A program made the translations under genes and the position numbers. From contig NZ_JASVWB010000002.1 in the NCBI RefSeq assembly GCF_030287445.1, positions 1,612,001 to 1,676,000 on the forward strand: 64,000 nucleotides of DNA. Reading direction: 5' to 3'. The notes below the pieces were generated by a model that ran no database searches, was not told the DNA's origin, and worked only from the letters and a program-made list of their open reading frames with translations. Below, in pieces: positions 52,401-60,689 of the stretch (positions are counted from its first letter, which is position 1; every line of letters begins with the position of its first letter). This stretch comes from Streptomyces sp. ALI-76-A. Lineage in GTDB: Bacteria; Actinomycetota; Actinomycetes; Streptomycetales; Streptomycetaceae.

Positions 52401-52679
52401 TTGTACGCCAGGACGCCGGGGGTGTCCTCGGACGCCGCCGCCGCGTCGGTCGAGGTGGCCGGGGAGCCGGTCACCGCGTTCGACCCCGACACGCCCGCCT
52501 ACCGGGTCGTCACCGACGCGCCGGGCCGCGCCGTCGTCACGGCGACCGCGCGGGACCCGTACGCGGCCGTGTCGGTGTCGCGGTCCGACGAGCCCCGCCG
52601 GACCGTGGCCGTCGTCTCCGTGACCGGTGAGGACGGAACCCGGACCCGGACATACCGGCTGGAACTCGTACGACGCTGA
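49494..52679 (+). CDS. Secreted multi-domain GH30 glycoside hydrolase with ricin-type lectin domain
   Basis: This 1061-residue protein has a signal peptide (about 1-35, ending APVALADT). The GH30 barrel has FEGWGTSLVWFANATGGYPD at its start, acid/base Glu226 in APLNEPNTPYWG and nucleophile Glu334 in LWMSEVEGTWG. A beta side-domain (to about 520) is followed by a RICIN-type domain (about 525-680, GHVYRLQGAQSGKSLAPSDD), two bacterial Ig-like segments (about 680-830) and a discoidin-like C-terminus (about 835-985). Such GH30 enzymes include endo-beta-1,6-galactanases acting on arabinogalactan side chains. GTG 49494 has GGAAGGGA upstream. Confidence 0.85.
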   Translation: MSRRHRVLQALAPTVPLVLTAALVTAPVALADTPPPGAVTVRIDPSYRQQEFEGWGTSLVWFANATGGYPDPVRRRLVDMLFGEDGLRLNIARYNIGGGNAPDVRTDYMKAGATMEGFWKAPEGTTRQDTDWWDPDNADHWNWDADAGQRWWVDQIKKKVTRWEAFSNSPPWFQTVSGYVSGGFDASEDQIRADRVDDFAAYLVRVTEQLEQAHGIDFDTIAPLNEPNTPYWGTRIGPDGQPTGGRQEGAHAGPELQQKVLLALDRALAGAETDAGISAMDETNPSIFTQNWNAYGGPARAAVDQLNVHTYGTGMRTSARDIAKGADRKLWMSEVEGTWGTGTDFTGMEPGLGIATRMVEDMRELEPSAWVFWQPVEDARPQAAAGKNWGSIHVPFDCTAEDTLETCPVRANSKFHTIRNFTHHIRPGDRFVKADDPSSVAAVRRSGRAATVVHVNSGTSARTVTLDLSLFGEVAPRATVTPVVTSADGALVRGAPVRVTDRSASLVVPAKSVTTFLVDGVGGVAKDASLVQPGHVYRLQGAQSGKSLAPSDDGSGVVIRTTDAESAQQLWSVRRVTPGTGNRERYALTSAGTGGRLAVRDGRAVLEDPDDGRPDAAAQWIMSTTGDGTWTFVNAATGRLLDVTGQSSADGAGVSTYTPTSAANQRWAVADGTVLRTRPVKAFTVPGLPPELPRTVAPVYRDGARGTLPVVWKLPPDREWRHPGTVRVRGRATDPLGREIPATAVVTVDTIASALPGRAKTYTGGVPELPGTVVGVGAHGGRADLPVTWDPAPDGAFDRPGVVTLRGLARVVGGGTVDAAVRVQVTEPAQVNIAPDDDVSLAASFTESGYSVDRLRNGDLSEKAWSTWKPGDTKNPSDTLTFTLPAPRHLDLVVAHFHRDGSAASLPASLKVQVRGADGGAWTDASDEITVGSEGSPVVRVPLEAGPATGVRVVMTARQGGYLTMSEVELYARTPGVSSDAAAASVEVAGEPVTAFDPDTPAYRVVTDAPGRAVVTATARDPYAAVSVSRSDEPRRTVAVVSVTGEDGTRTRTYRLELVRR

Positions 52680-52690
52680 CGGCGGACCGG

Positions 52691-52719
52691 GCAGGGGAGC
52701 CCCGGCGGGACTCCCCTGC
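52691..52719 (+). terminator. Hairpin after the GH30 gene
   Basis: A 9-bp perfect stem (52691-52699 with 52711-52719) with an 11-base loop, 12 bases after the stop. It has no U-run. It would separate GH30 from the next gene. Confidence 0.5.
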
Positions 52720-52742
52720 TCCGGCGCGCGCGAGGGCCAGCC

Positions 52743-52806
52743 ATGTTCGACCTGTCGTACATCGTTCGAAACCCCTTGACGGTGCGCCACAGCCCGATTG
52801 ACACTC
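52743..52806 (+). promoter_or_regulatory. Promoter/operator region of the double GH43 gene (candidate)
   Basis: Two TTGAC boxes (TTGACG at 52776-52781 and TTGACA at 52798-52803) follow an inverted pair of TTCGA words (TGTTCGA near 52744 and GTTCGAA near 52764). I could not assign a matching -10. The paired TTCGA words resemble a regulator site, but the responsible protein is not identifiable. Confidence 0.35.
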
Positions 52807-52929
52807 TCGCAACACGATGTCACCCAGCCGAAACAGGGCGCCCGCGGTTCGCGGCCCCCGGTTCCCGGCCCGCCTCTCCTCGCCTTCTCCCTTTCCCCCG
52901 TCAGCCATGCCTCAGCAGGGAATCCCGAC

Positions 52930-55900
52930 ATGACGTACACCGCAGGTCCGCGCAGCCGCGCGAGACGCTGGGCGGGCCGGGTCGCCGGCCTGACCGCCGC
53001 GTCGCTGTTGCTGGGTCTCGCCGCGCCCGCCCTCCCCGCCCAGGCGGCGGAAAGCGCGGACGTCACCGACGGCCTGGCCCTCTGGTACAAGCTCGACGCC
53101 GCCTCCGGCAGCACGGTCACCGACGCCTCCGGCAACGGCCGGGACGGCACGGTCAGCGGGACCGCCGACTGGTCGGGCACGGGTCAAGGACTCGCCTTCA
53201 ACGGGACCGACACCTACGTCAAGGTCCCGAACGACATCATGAAGGGCATGGCCTCGATCACCGTCTCGACGGACGTGCTGATCGACGCCGCCCAGAGCAC
53301 GCCGTACTTCGTCTACGGCTTCGGCAACTCCAGCGGGAGCAACGGGAACGGCTACCTGTTCACCACGGGCAACGGGTTGCGGACCTCCGTCGCCACCGGC
53401 AACTGGTCGACGGAACAGACCACCAGGCCCGCCGACGGGCACAACCTGACCCGCGGGGTGTGGAAGCACCTCACCTACACCCAGACCGGCACCACCGGCG
53501 TGCTGTACGAGGACGGCGTCGAGGTCGGCCGCAACACGTCGGTCACCATCACCCCCGGCGCCATCGGCTCCGGCACCACCACCGCCAACCACCTCGGCAA
53601 GTCCGTGTACTCCGGCGACAAGCTCTTCAAGGGCAGGATCCGCGACTTCCGGGTGTACGACCGGGCGCTCGCCGGCTCCGAGGTCGAGCAGCTCGCCCTC
53701 CCCGTCGCCGCCCAGGGGGTGACCGACGACAAGGCCGCCCTCAGCCTCGGCGACACCGGCGCGGTCACCAAGGACCTGGACCTGCCGAGGACCGGCCCGG
53801 CCGGCGGCTCCGCGATCAGCTGGAAGAGCGACAATCCTGCCGTGGTGTCGGAGACCGGCGCGGTGACCCGCCCCGCCGCCGGTGAACCGGACGGCCGCGC
53901 CACGCTCACGGCGACCCTGAAGAAGGGCACCGTCACCGACACCAAAACCTTCGACGTCATGGTCCTGGCCGCCTTCGACGACGAGACGGCCGCCCGCGAG
54001 GCCGCCGAGGCGCTCAGCGTCCACAACCTCGACGACGTCCGCGGCAACCTGACGCTGCCCGCGGCCGGTTCCCACGGCACCCAGGTCACCTGGTCCTCCG
54101 CCGCGCCGGACGTCGTCTCGGCCGGCGGCGAGGTCCACCGTCCCGCGCACGGCGACGGCGCCACCACCGTCGAGCTGACCGCGACCGTCACCAAGAACGC
54201 GGCGACGGCGACCCGCGGGTTCACCGCCCGGGTCCCCGAACTCCCCGCCGAGCAGGCCCTCAAGGGCTACATGTTCAGCTACTTCACCGGCGAGGGCACC
54301 TCGGACGGCGAGCAGCTGTACGCCGCTCTGAGCAAGGGCGACGACCCGTTGAAATGGCGGGAGTTGAACGACGGGAAGCCCGTCCTGACCTCCACCCTCG
54401 GTGAGAAGGGACTGCGCGACCCGTTCATCATCCGCTCCCCCGAGGGCGACAAGTTCTACCAGATCGCCACCGACCTCAGGATCTACGGCAACGGCGACTG
54501 GGACGCCTCTCAGCGCACCGGCAGCAAGTCCATCATGGTCTGGGAGTCCACCGACCTCGTGCACTGGACCGACCAGCGCCTGGTGAAGGTCTCCCCCGAC
54601 AGCGCGGGCAACACCTGGGCACCGGAGGCGTACTACGACGCGAAGCTCGGCGCGTACGTGGTCTTCTGGGCGTCGAAGCTGTACGACAACGCGGCGCACT
54701 CCGGCGACACGTACAACCGCATGATGTACGCGACCACCCGCGACTTCCACACCTTCAGCGAGCCCAAGGTGTGGATCGACCGCGGCTACTCGGTCATCGA
54801 CTCCACGGTGATCCAGCACGACGGCACGTACTTCCGCCTGTCGAAGGACGAGCGCAACAACACCTCCTCCACGCCCAACAGCAAGTTCATCTTCGAGGAG
54901 AAGAGCGACTCGCTCCTCGACACGTCCTGGACCCCGGTCGCCGAGGGCATCGGCAAGGGCGCCATGAGCGCCGCCGAGGGCCCCCTGGTCTTCAAGTCGA
55001 ACACCGAGGAGAAGTGGTACGCGTTCCTCGACGAGTTCGGCGGCCGCGGCTACATCCCGTTCGAGACGACGGACCTCGACTCCGGCACCTGGACCCCGTC
55101 CACCGGCTACGACCTGCCGGCCAAGCCCCGCCACGGCACGGTGCTGCCGGTCACGCAGGCCGAGTACGACCGGCTGCTGCGCGCCTACCAGCCGGACCAG
55201 CTCGTGGAGAGCGCCGAGGACATCACGGTGACGACGCGGACCGGTGAGGCCCCGGTCCTGCCGGCCACCGTCATCGCGACATACGCCGACGGCGTCGAGC
55301 GTCCCGCCCCCGTCGACTGGGCGGACGTACCGCAATCCGCGTACGCCCAGGCCGGCACCTTCACCGTGACGGGCGCCCTGCCCGAGGGGGTCACCGTGAA
55401 GGCCGAGGTCACGGTCTCCGCCGAAGGCCCCGACGTACCCGCCGACCTGCTCCTGCACTACGACTTCGACGAGACCGGCGGCACCATCGCCCGTGACTCC
55501 AGCGGTCACGGCCACCACGGCACGTACGTGCGGACGCCCGGCTTCGGGACCGGTGTGGACGGCGGCTCGTTCAAGATGTCCGGCGGTGCGAGCAGCTCCA
55601 CCACCTCGCCGTACGTCACCATCCCGGGCGGCGTCCTGAAGAACGCCGACAGCGTCACCGTCTCCACCCACGTCAAGTGGAAGGGCGGGGACAACTTCCA
55701 GTGGCTCTTCGGCCTGGGTCCCGACAGCGACAGGTATCTCTTCGCCTCCCCCTCCAACGGCGGCGGCAAGCTCTTCTCCGCGATCACGAAGGCCACCTGG
55801 TCGGGCGAGAAGCAGATGACGGCGGGCTCCCCGCTCACCCCCGGTGAGTGGCAGCACGTCACCGTCACCGTGGACAGCGCGACCGGGACCGCGGTCCTCT

Positions 55901-58128
55901 ACGTGGACGGCATCGAGGCGGCCCGGGCCACCGGGGTCACCATCAAGCCGTCCGAGCTCCACGACCCCGCCAAGAGCTACTCCGGCTACATCGGCAAGTC
56001 CCTGTACTCCCCGGACCCCTACTTCGGCGGCGAGGTCGACGACTTCCGGATCTACAACCGGGCGCTGTCAGCCGCCGAGGTCCTGGAGCTCAGCGGCAAC
56101 ACCACGGGCATCGCCGCGGCGGTCCACCCCGCGCTGAAGACCGACGCGATCATCGACGACGCGGGCAGCAGGATCACCCTGCCCCTGGCCGAGGGCAGCG
56201 ATCTCACCGCCCTGGCACCGGAGTTCACTCTCGCCCGCGGCGCGTCCATCAGCCCCGCCTCCGGCACGCTGCACGACTTCACCGAGCCGGTGACGTACGA
56301 GGTGACCGGTTCGGACGGCGCCAAGCGCACCTGGACGGTCACGGCACTGGTGATGAAGAGCCCGGTGCTGCCGGGCCTCAACGCCGACCCGAACATCGTC
56401 CGGTTCGGTGACACCTTCTACCTCTACCCGACCACCGACGGCTTCCCGGGCTGGAGCGGCACGCAGTTCAAGGCGTACTCCTCCACCGACCTGGTCCACT
56501 GGAAGGACCACGGCGTCATCCTCGACCTGGGACCGGACGTCGGCTGGGCCGACAGCAGGGCCTGGGCGCCGACGATGGCCGAGAGGAACGGGAAGTACTA
56601 CTTCTACTTCAGCGCCGACGCCAACATCGGCGTCGCGGTCTCCGACTCGCCCACCGGCCCGTTCACGGATCCTCTGGGCCGACCGCTGCTCAAGGCGGGC
56701 CAGTTGCCCGGCCAGATGATCGACCCGGCGGTCTTCACCGACGACGACGGCACGTCGTACCTCTACTTCGGCAACGGCCGCGCCTACGTCGTCCCGCTGA
56801 ACGACGACATGACCTCGATCGACACCTCGAAGATCAAGGACATCACCCCGAGCGGCTACAACGAGGGCACCTTCGTCATCAAGCGCAAGGGCACCTACTA
56901 CTTCACCTGGTCGGAGAACGACACCCGCGACGAGAACTACCGGGTCGCCTACGCCACCGGCCCCTCCCCCACCGGCCCGTGGACCAAGCACGGCGTGATC
57001 CTGGAGAAGGACCTCTCGCTCGGCATCAAGGGCCCCGGCCACCACTCCGTGGTGGACGTCCCGGGCACCGACGACTGGTACATCGCCTACCACCGCTTCG
57101 CGATCCCCGGCGGCGACGGCACCCACCGCGAAACGACCGTCGACAAGCTGGAGTTCGACGCGGACGGGCTGATCAAGAAGGTCGTCCCGACCCTGACGAG
57201 CGTCGACCCGGTCACCGTCGTCCACGCGGGTCCCGACGCGAGCGGCACCGAGGGCGGCGCGATCCCCCTCACCGGGACCGTCTCCGGGGCCGATGGCCCC
57301 GCCTGGACGGTGGAGAACGGCGCGCCCTGCGCCTTCTCGGATCCCGCCGCCGTCCGCACCACGGTCACCTGCGCCGACGACGGCACCTACACGGTCACCC
57401 TGCGCGGTGGCCGCAGCAGCGACACGCTCACCGTGACCGTCGGCAACGCGGCCCCGGTGATCACCTCGGCCGCGGGTCCCACGGCCCCGGTGTCCGTCGG
57501 CAGGAGCGCGGCGGTGAGCGCCGAGTTCACCGACCCGGGCGCCGCCGACACCCAGACCTGCGTGGTCGACTGGAAGGACGGCACGGCTCCCGGCACCGGC
57601 ACGGTCACCGCCTCCGGCTGCCAGGCCACCCACACCTACACCAAGGCGGGTATCCACCGCCCGGAGATCACCGTCACCGACGACGACGGCGCCTCGGACA
57701 GCAGGACGCTTCCCGAGCTGATCGTGTTCGACCGGGCGGCCGGTCCCGTCGCGGGCGTCGGCATCATCGCCTCCCCGGCCGGCGCCTACCCCGCCAAGCC
57801 CACCCTGGCCGGGCCGGCGGGCTTCTCCTTCGGCGCCACGTACAAGAAGGGAGCCACGGCCCCCGCCGGCAACGCCACCTTCGACTACGCGGCAGCCAGG
57901 CTGAAGTTCCGTTCCACCTCCTTGGACTGGCTGGTGGTCACCGGCTCCGAAGCCCGGTTCCAGGGCTCCGGCACGGTCAACGGCACCGGCGGCTACGCGG
58001 TGCGCGTCACCGCCACCGACCGCCCGGACACCTTCCGCGTCAGGATCTGGCAGAAGTCCACCGGTGACGTCGTCTACGACAACCGCACCGGCGCGGCGAC
58101 GGCGGGCGTCATCACCATCGGCAAGTGA
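52930..58128 (+). CDS. Giant secreted glycosidase with two GH43 and two LamG domains
   Basis: This 1732-residue protein has a signal peptide (about 1-40). Then LamG 1 (about 45-235), two Ig-like segments (240-440), GH43-A (about 440-750, GLRDPFIIRSPEGDKFYQIA, WAPEAYYDAK, a VIDST Asp and SAAEGPLVFK), a Big_4-type segment (755-835), LamG 2 (836-1053), an Ig-like linker (1060-1140), GH43-B (about 1141-1423, NADPNIVRFGDTFYLYPT, MIDPAVFTDDDG and YNEGTFVIKRKG), a PKD-like domain (about 1505-1597) and a C-terminal domain. GH43 enzymes include arabinofuranosidases, xylosidases and exo-beta-1,3-galactanases. The start has only a weak AGGGA site 9 bases upstream. Two full GH43 catalytic sites in one chain are uncommon. 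Confidence 0.87.
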   Translation: MTYTAGPRSRARRWAGRVAGLTAASLLLGLAAPALPAQAAESADVTDGLALWYKLDAASGSTVTDASGNGRDGTVSGTADWSGTGQGLAFNGTDTYVKVPNDIMKGMASITVSTDVLIDAAQSTPYFVYGFGNSSGSNGNGYLFTTGNGLRTSVATGNWSTEQTTRPADGHNLTRGVWKHLTYTQTGTTGVLYEDGVEVGRNTSVTITPGAIGSGTTTANHLGKSVYSGDKLFKGRIRDFRVYDRALAGSEVEQLALPVAAQGVTDDKAALSLGDTGAVTKDLDLPRTGPAGGSAISWKSDNPAVVSETGAVTRPAAGEPDGRATLTATLKKGTVTDTKTFDVMVLAAFDDETAAREAAEALSVHNLDDVRGNLTLPAAGSHGTQVTWSSAAPDVVSAGGEVHRPAHGDGATTVELTATVTKNAATATRGFTARVPELPAEQALKGYMFSYFTGEGTSDGEQLYAALSKGDDPLKWRELNDGKPVLTSTLGEKGLRDPFIIRSPEGDKFYQIATDLRIYGNGDWDASQRTGSKSIMVWESTDLVHWTDQRLVKVSPDSAGNTWAPEAYYDAKLGAYVVFWASKLYDNAAHSGDTYNRMMYATTRDFHTFSEPKVWIDRGYSVIDSTVIQHDGTYFRLSKDERNNTSSTPNSKFIFEEKSDSLLDTSWTPVAEGIGKGAMSAAEGPLVFKSNTEEKWYAFLDEFGGRGYIPFETTDLDSGTWTPSTGYDLPAKPRHGTVLPVTQAEYDRLLRAYQPDQLVESAEDITVTTRTGEAPVLPATVIATYADGVERPAPVDWADVPQSAYAQAGTFTVTGALPEGVTVKAEVTVSAEGPDVPADLLLHYDFDETGGTIARDSSGHGHHGTYVRTPGFGTGVDGGSFKMSGGASSSTTSPYVTIPGGVLKNADSVTVSTHVKWKGGDNFQWLFGLGPDSDRYLFASPSNGGGKLFSAITKATWSGEKQMTAGSPLTPGEWQHVTVTVDSATGTAVLYVDGIEAARATGVTIKPSELHDPAKSYSGYIGKSLYSPDPYFGGEVDDFRIYNRALSAAEVLELSGNTTGIAAAVHPALKTDAIIDDAGSRITLPLAEGSDLTALAPEFTLARGASISPASGTLHDFTEPVTYEVTGSDGAKRTWTVTALVMKSPVLPGLNADPNIVRFGDTFYLYPTTDGFPGWSGTQFKAYSSTDLVHWKDHGVILDLGPDVGWADSRAWAPTMAERNGKYYFYFSADANIGVAVSDSPTGPFTDPLGRPLLKAGQLPGQMIDPAVFTDDDGTSYLYFGNGRAYVVPLNDDMTSIDTSKIKDITPSGYNEGTFVIKRKGTYYFTWSENDTRDENYRVAYATGPSPTGPWTKHGVILEKDLSLGIKGPGHHSVVDVPGTDDWYIAYHRFAIPGGDGTHRETTVDKLEFDADGLIKKVVPTLTSVDPVTVVHAGPDASGTEGGAIPLTGTVSGADGPAWTVENGAPCAFSDPAAVRTTVTCADDGTYTVTLRGGRSSDTLTVTVGNAAPVITSAAGPTAPVSVGRSAAVSAEFTDPGAADTQTCVVDWKDGTAPGTGTVTASGCQATHTYTKAGIHRPEITVTDDDGASDSRTLPELIVFDRAAGPVAGVGIIASPAGAYPAKPTLAGPAGFSFGATYKKGATAPAGNATFDYAAARLKFRSTSLDWLVVTGSEARFQGSGTVNGTGGYAVRVTATDRPDTFRVRIWQKSTGDVVYDNRTGAATAGVITIGK

Positions 58129-58131
58129 CGA

Positions 58132-58177
58132 CGGGCCGAGCCGTGCTCCGGGACGTTCCGGGGCACGGCTCGGCCCG
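58132..58177. terminator. 15-bp perfect hairpin between convergent genes
   Basis: Arms 58132-58146 and 58163-58177 are perfectly complementary, with a nested short stem in the 16-base interior. It begins 4 bases after the glycosidase stop and can serve both flanking genes. Confidence 0.75.
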
Positions 58178-58216
58178 TTCCGCGCCCGCCGCGGCCGGCC
58201 GTGGCGGGCGCGGCCG

Positions 58217-59449
58217 TCAGCGGCTCTCGTGGCAGCCGTACGCCGGTTCGAGGGTGGTCGCCGCGGAACCGGCCGGCGCCGGGAGGGGCACCGCCCCGGC
58301 ACCCTCCTGCCCGGGGACGGCGGGCCTGCGGATCAGGAGCAGCGCCGCGTCGTCGTGCAGCCGGCCGCCCACATGGGCCAGCAGTTCGTCGTGGAGCGCG
58401 GAGACGGTCCGCGCCGGGTCCTCGGACACATGGCGCGCCAGCCCGTCGACGAGGGGGTAGAACGCCCGGCGGCGGTCGCGGGCCTCGGTGACCCCGTCGG
58501 TGTAGAGCAGCAGTTGGTCCCCGTCCCCGAAGGGCAGCACCTGGAGACCGGGGATCTGGCCCGAGAGGGCCCGCAGTCCGAGGGGCGGGGCGGGCTGCGT
58601 GGGCTCGACGGCCACGACACCGCCGGACGCCCGGACCAGGAGCGGTGGCGCGTGCCCGCAGTTCACCATCTCCAGCTCGCCGTCCCTCGGGTGCCCGGCG
58701 ACCACGGCGGTGACGAAGTCGTCATGCCCCAGGTTGCGCGCCAGGCTCCGTTCGATCCGGTCGACGACGGCGAGGAGGTCGGGCTCGTCGTAGGCGGCCT
58801 CGCGGAAGACACCGAGCACCAGCGCGGCGGTGCCCACGGCCGGCAGCCCCTTGCCCCGCACGTCGCCGACGATCAGCCGGACGCCGTACGGGGTGGGTAT
58901 CAGCGCGTAGAGATCCCCGCCGATCCGGGCCTCGGCCGCGGCGGCGCTGTAGCGGACGGCCACCTGGAACGGGCCGACCGTCGCCGGCACGGGCCGCAGC
59001 AGCACGTGCTGGGCGGTCTCCGCGACCGAGCGGACCGCGGCGAGCACCCGTTCCCGGCGTCCGCGCGCCACGCCGGCCAGGCCGCTCGCCAGGGTGACGG
59101 CCACCAGGGCGGACAGGACGACGGCCAGTTCACGGCCCGGCACACCGTCCCGGATCCCGAGGGCCCAGCCCAGCCCCACCGCGAGCAGACCGACGCAGCA
59201 CACACCGCGCGGCCCGTTGGTGGTGGCGGCCAGCGCGGGCCCGGCCGCGAGGAGCGGCAGCCAGATCGGGCCCGGCCCGCCGACGAGGTCGACGAGCACG
59301 ATGGCGGCGACGATCAGTACGGGCAGGACGGGCGTCCCGGCGGCCAGCCGCGCGGCTGCGCGCCTGCGGGCCGCCACCCCGGAACCCGCCACTCGGTGCC
59401 TGGACGGCCGTGCCGACCGGTGGTCGCCGTGTTCTCGGGCCTGTGTCAT
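58217..59449 (-). CDS. Membrane-bound PP2C (SpoIIE-type) protein phosphatase
   Basis: This 410-residue protein has three to four N-terminal membrane helices (VLPVLIVAAIVLVDLVGGPG, GVCCVGLLAVGLGWALGI, LAVVLSALVAVTLASGLAG) followed by the SpoIIE PP2C domain from about residue 160. Motifs are RIGGDLYALI, VGDVRGKGLPAVGTAALV, MVNCGHAPPLLV and LLYTDGVTE. It would dephosphorylate an anti-sigma antagonist at the membrane. It is the third such phosphatase in the window. It is convergent with the giant glycosidase gene. Confidence 0.87.
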   Translation of the reverse strand: MTQAREHGDHRSARPSRHRVAGSGVAARRRAAARLAAGTPVLPVLIVAAIVLVDLVGGPGPIWLPLLAAGPALAATTNGPRGVCCVGLLAVGLGWALGIRDGVPGRELAVVLSALVAVTLASGLAGVARGRRERVLAAVRSVAETAQHVLLRPVPATVGPFQVAVRYSAAAAEARIGGDLYALIPTPYGVRLIVGDVRGKGLPAVGTAALVLGVFREAAYDEPDLLAVVDRIERSLARNLGHDDFVTAVVAGHPRDGELEMVNCGHAPPLLVRASGGVVAVEPTQPAPPLGLRALSGQIPGLQVLPFGDGDQLLLYTDGVTEARDRRRAFYPLVDGLARHVSEDPARTVSALHDELLAHVGGRLHDDAALLLIRRPAVPGQEGAGAVPLPAPAGSAATTLEPAYGCHESR

Positions 59450-59548
59450 GTTCCGTCCGCGGTCCTCACCGGTGCACCGAGCACCTATCCGAAATGCCTG
59501 CTTCCTCCAGGAAACGGGTTCCGGCCGACCGCCACAAGGAGGGGGATT

Positions 59549-60307
59549 TCAGATAGTGAGCGACAGGCTCCTGGTCACCCGGCCCGCGATCGGGAGCAGC
59601 CGGTCCCGGATCTCCGGCAGCCGGGACAGCCGGTCCGAGGGCAGGGACACGCCGAGCGAGCCGAGGACGTCCCCGCTGTAGACGGGCACGGCCACGCAGA
59701 CCGTGCCGAGGGCGTACTCCTCCTCGTCCGTGACGGCGGGGGCCACCGGTGAGGAGGCGAGCCGTCGCAACAGCTCCGGCCGGCTGGTGATCGTCCGCGG
59801 TGTGAGGTCGGCGAGGTGGTGCCGGGACAGGTAGTCCGCACGGGCCTCGTCGTCCAGCTCCCGCAGCACGGACTTGCCCAGCGCGGTGGCGTGCCCCGCG
59901 TCCTCGAACCCCACCCACAGGTCCACGCGGGGCGCCCGGGGGCCGTCGACGATCTCGGCGACCCGGATCTCGCCCTCCTCGTAGAAGGTGAGATAGGCGG
60001 CGGTCGTGAGCTGGTCGCGCAGCGCCGCGAGCGTGGGGCGGACCCGGCTGAGCAGCGCCTGTCCCCGGCTGGTGGTGTGCAGGGTCTGTAGCTTGTCGCC
60101 CAGGACGAACCCGCCGTCGTCCAGCTTGCGCAGGTATCCGTCGTGGACCAGCGTCCGCAGCAGGTGATAGGCGGTGGCCAGGGGCAGCCCGGCCTCCCGT
60201 GCCAGCTGCTTGGCCGGTGCGCCGTTCTCGTGCGCGCTCACCGCCTCCAGCAGCCGGAAAGCCCGCTGGACGGAGGTGATGAGCGTGGGGCCGTCGTGCG
60301 CAGCCAT
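59549..60307 (-). CDS. IclR-family transcriptional regulator
   Basis: This 252-residue protein has an N-terminal winged helix (SVQRAFRLLEAVSAHENGAP then AGLPLATAYHLLRTLVHDGY) and a C-terminal effector domain (AYLTFYEEGEIRVAEIVDGP, VCVAVPVYSGDVLGSLGVSL). It would repress or activate catabolic or transport genes in response to a small metabolite. It diverges from the P450 gene with a repeat-bearing gap of 382 bases, so it may control the terpenoid pair. The ribosome binding site before ATG 60307 is weak. Confidence 0.87.
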   Translation of the reverse strand: MAAHDGPTLITSVQRAFRLLEAVSAHENGAPAKQLAREAGLPLATAYHLLRTLVHDGYLRKLDDGGFVLGDKLQTLHTTSRGQALLSRVRPTLAALRDQLTTAAYLTFYEEGEIRVAEIVDGPRAPRVDLWVGFEDAGHATALGKSVLRELDDEARADYLSRHHLADLTPRTITSRPELLRRLASSPVAPAVTDEEEYALGTVCVAVPVYSGDVLGSLGVSLPSDRLSRLPEIRDRLLPIAGRVTRSLSLTI

Positions 60308-60689
60308 AGGACCAGCGTGCGCCCGGTACGCGGCACAGGCAAGGCGCGGCCGGGATCCGGTAGGACCGCGCCCGCCGGCGGTGGGATCCGGAGAGGGCCC
60401 GTGCGGTGGGATCCGGAGAGGACCATCGGGGGGAGGGCCGCACCCGCCGGCGGTGAGAATTCCCTGTATCCGGGAGTCGCATTCGATGCGGCGGGGCGGA
60501 AATGGACGTCCGATAGGACGCGGCACCTGCCGCCCATTCTCCCCGCGCTTCCCCGTGCTCCCGTGCGCCCCCCAGGAGAAAGGGTTCCGCGCATGAGGCC
60601 GCAGGTTGGACTGGGCAGGACTTGGTTCAAGCACCACGTCGGTGAAACATCACCGAATTCCGTGTGCCGACTGAGACAGGTGGTATTCG
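60308..60689. repeat. Divergent regulatory gap with direct repeats between IclR and P450 genes
   Basis: Within these 382 bases the word GGTGGGATCCGGAGAG occurs twice (near 60380 and 60405), and CCCGCCGGCGGTG twice (near 60371 and 60443). The latter contains a palindromic core. They lie closer to the IclR start than to the P450 start and could be binding sites of that regulator. Nearer the P450 start, a less GC-rich stretch at 60460-60490 may hold its promoter. Confidence 0.5.

Noticed and set aside
49425-53180. 1251-codon minus-strand open frame
   Set aside because: Covers the GH30 gene on the opposite strand. The GH30 signal peptide, catalytic residues and modules are unambiguous; the antisense frame has none.
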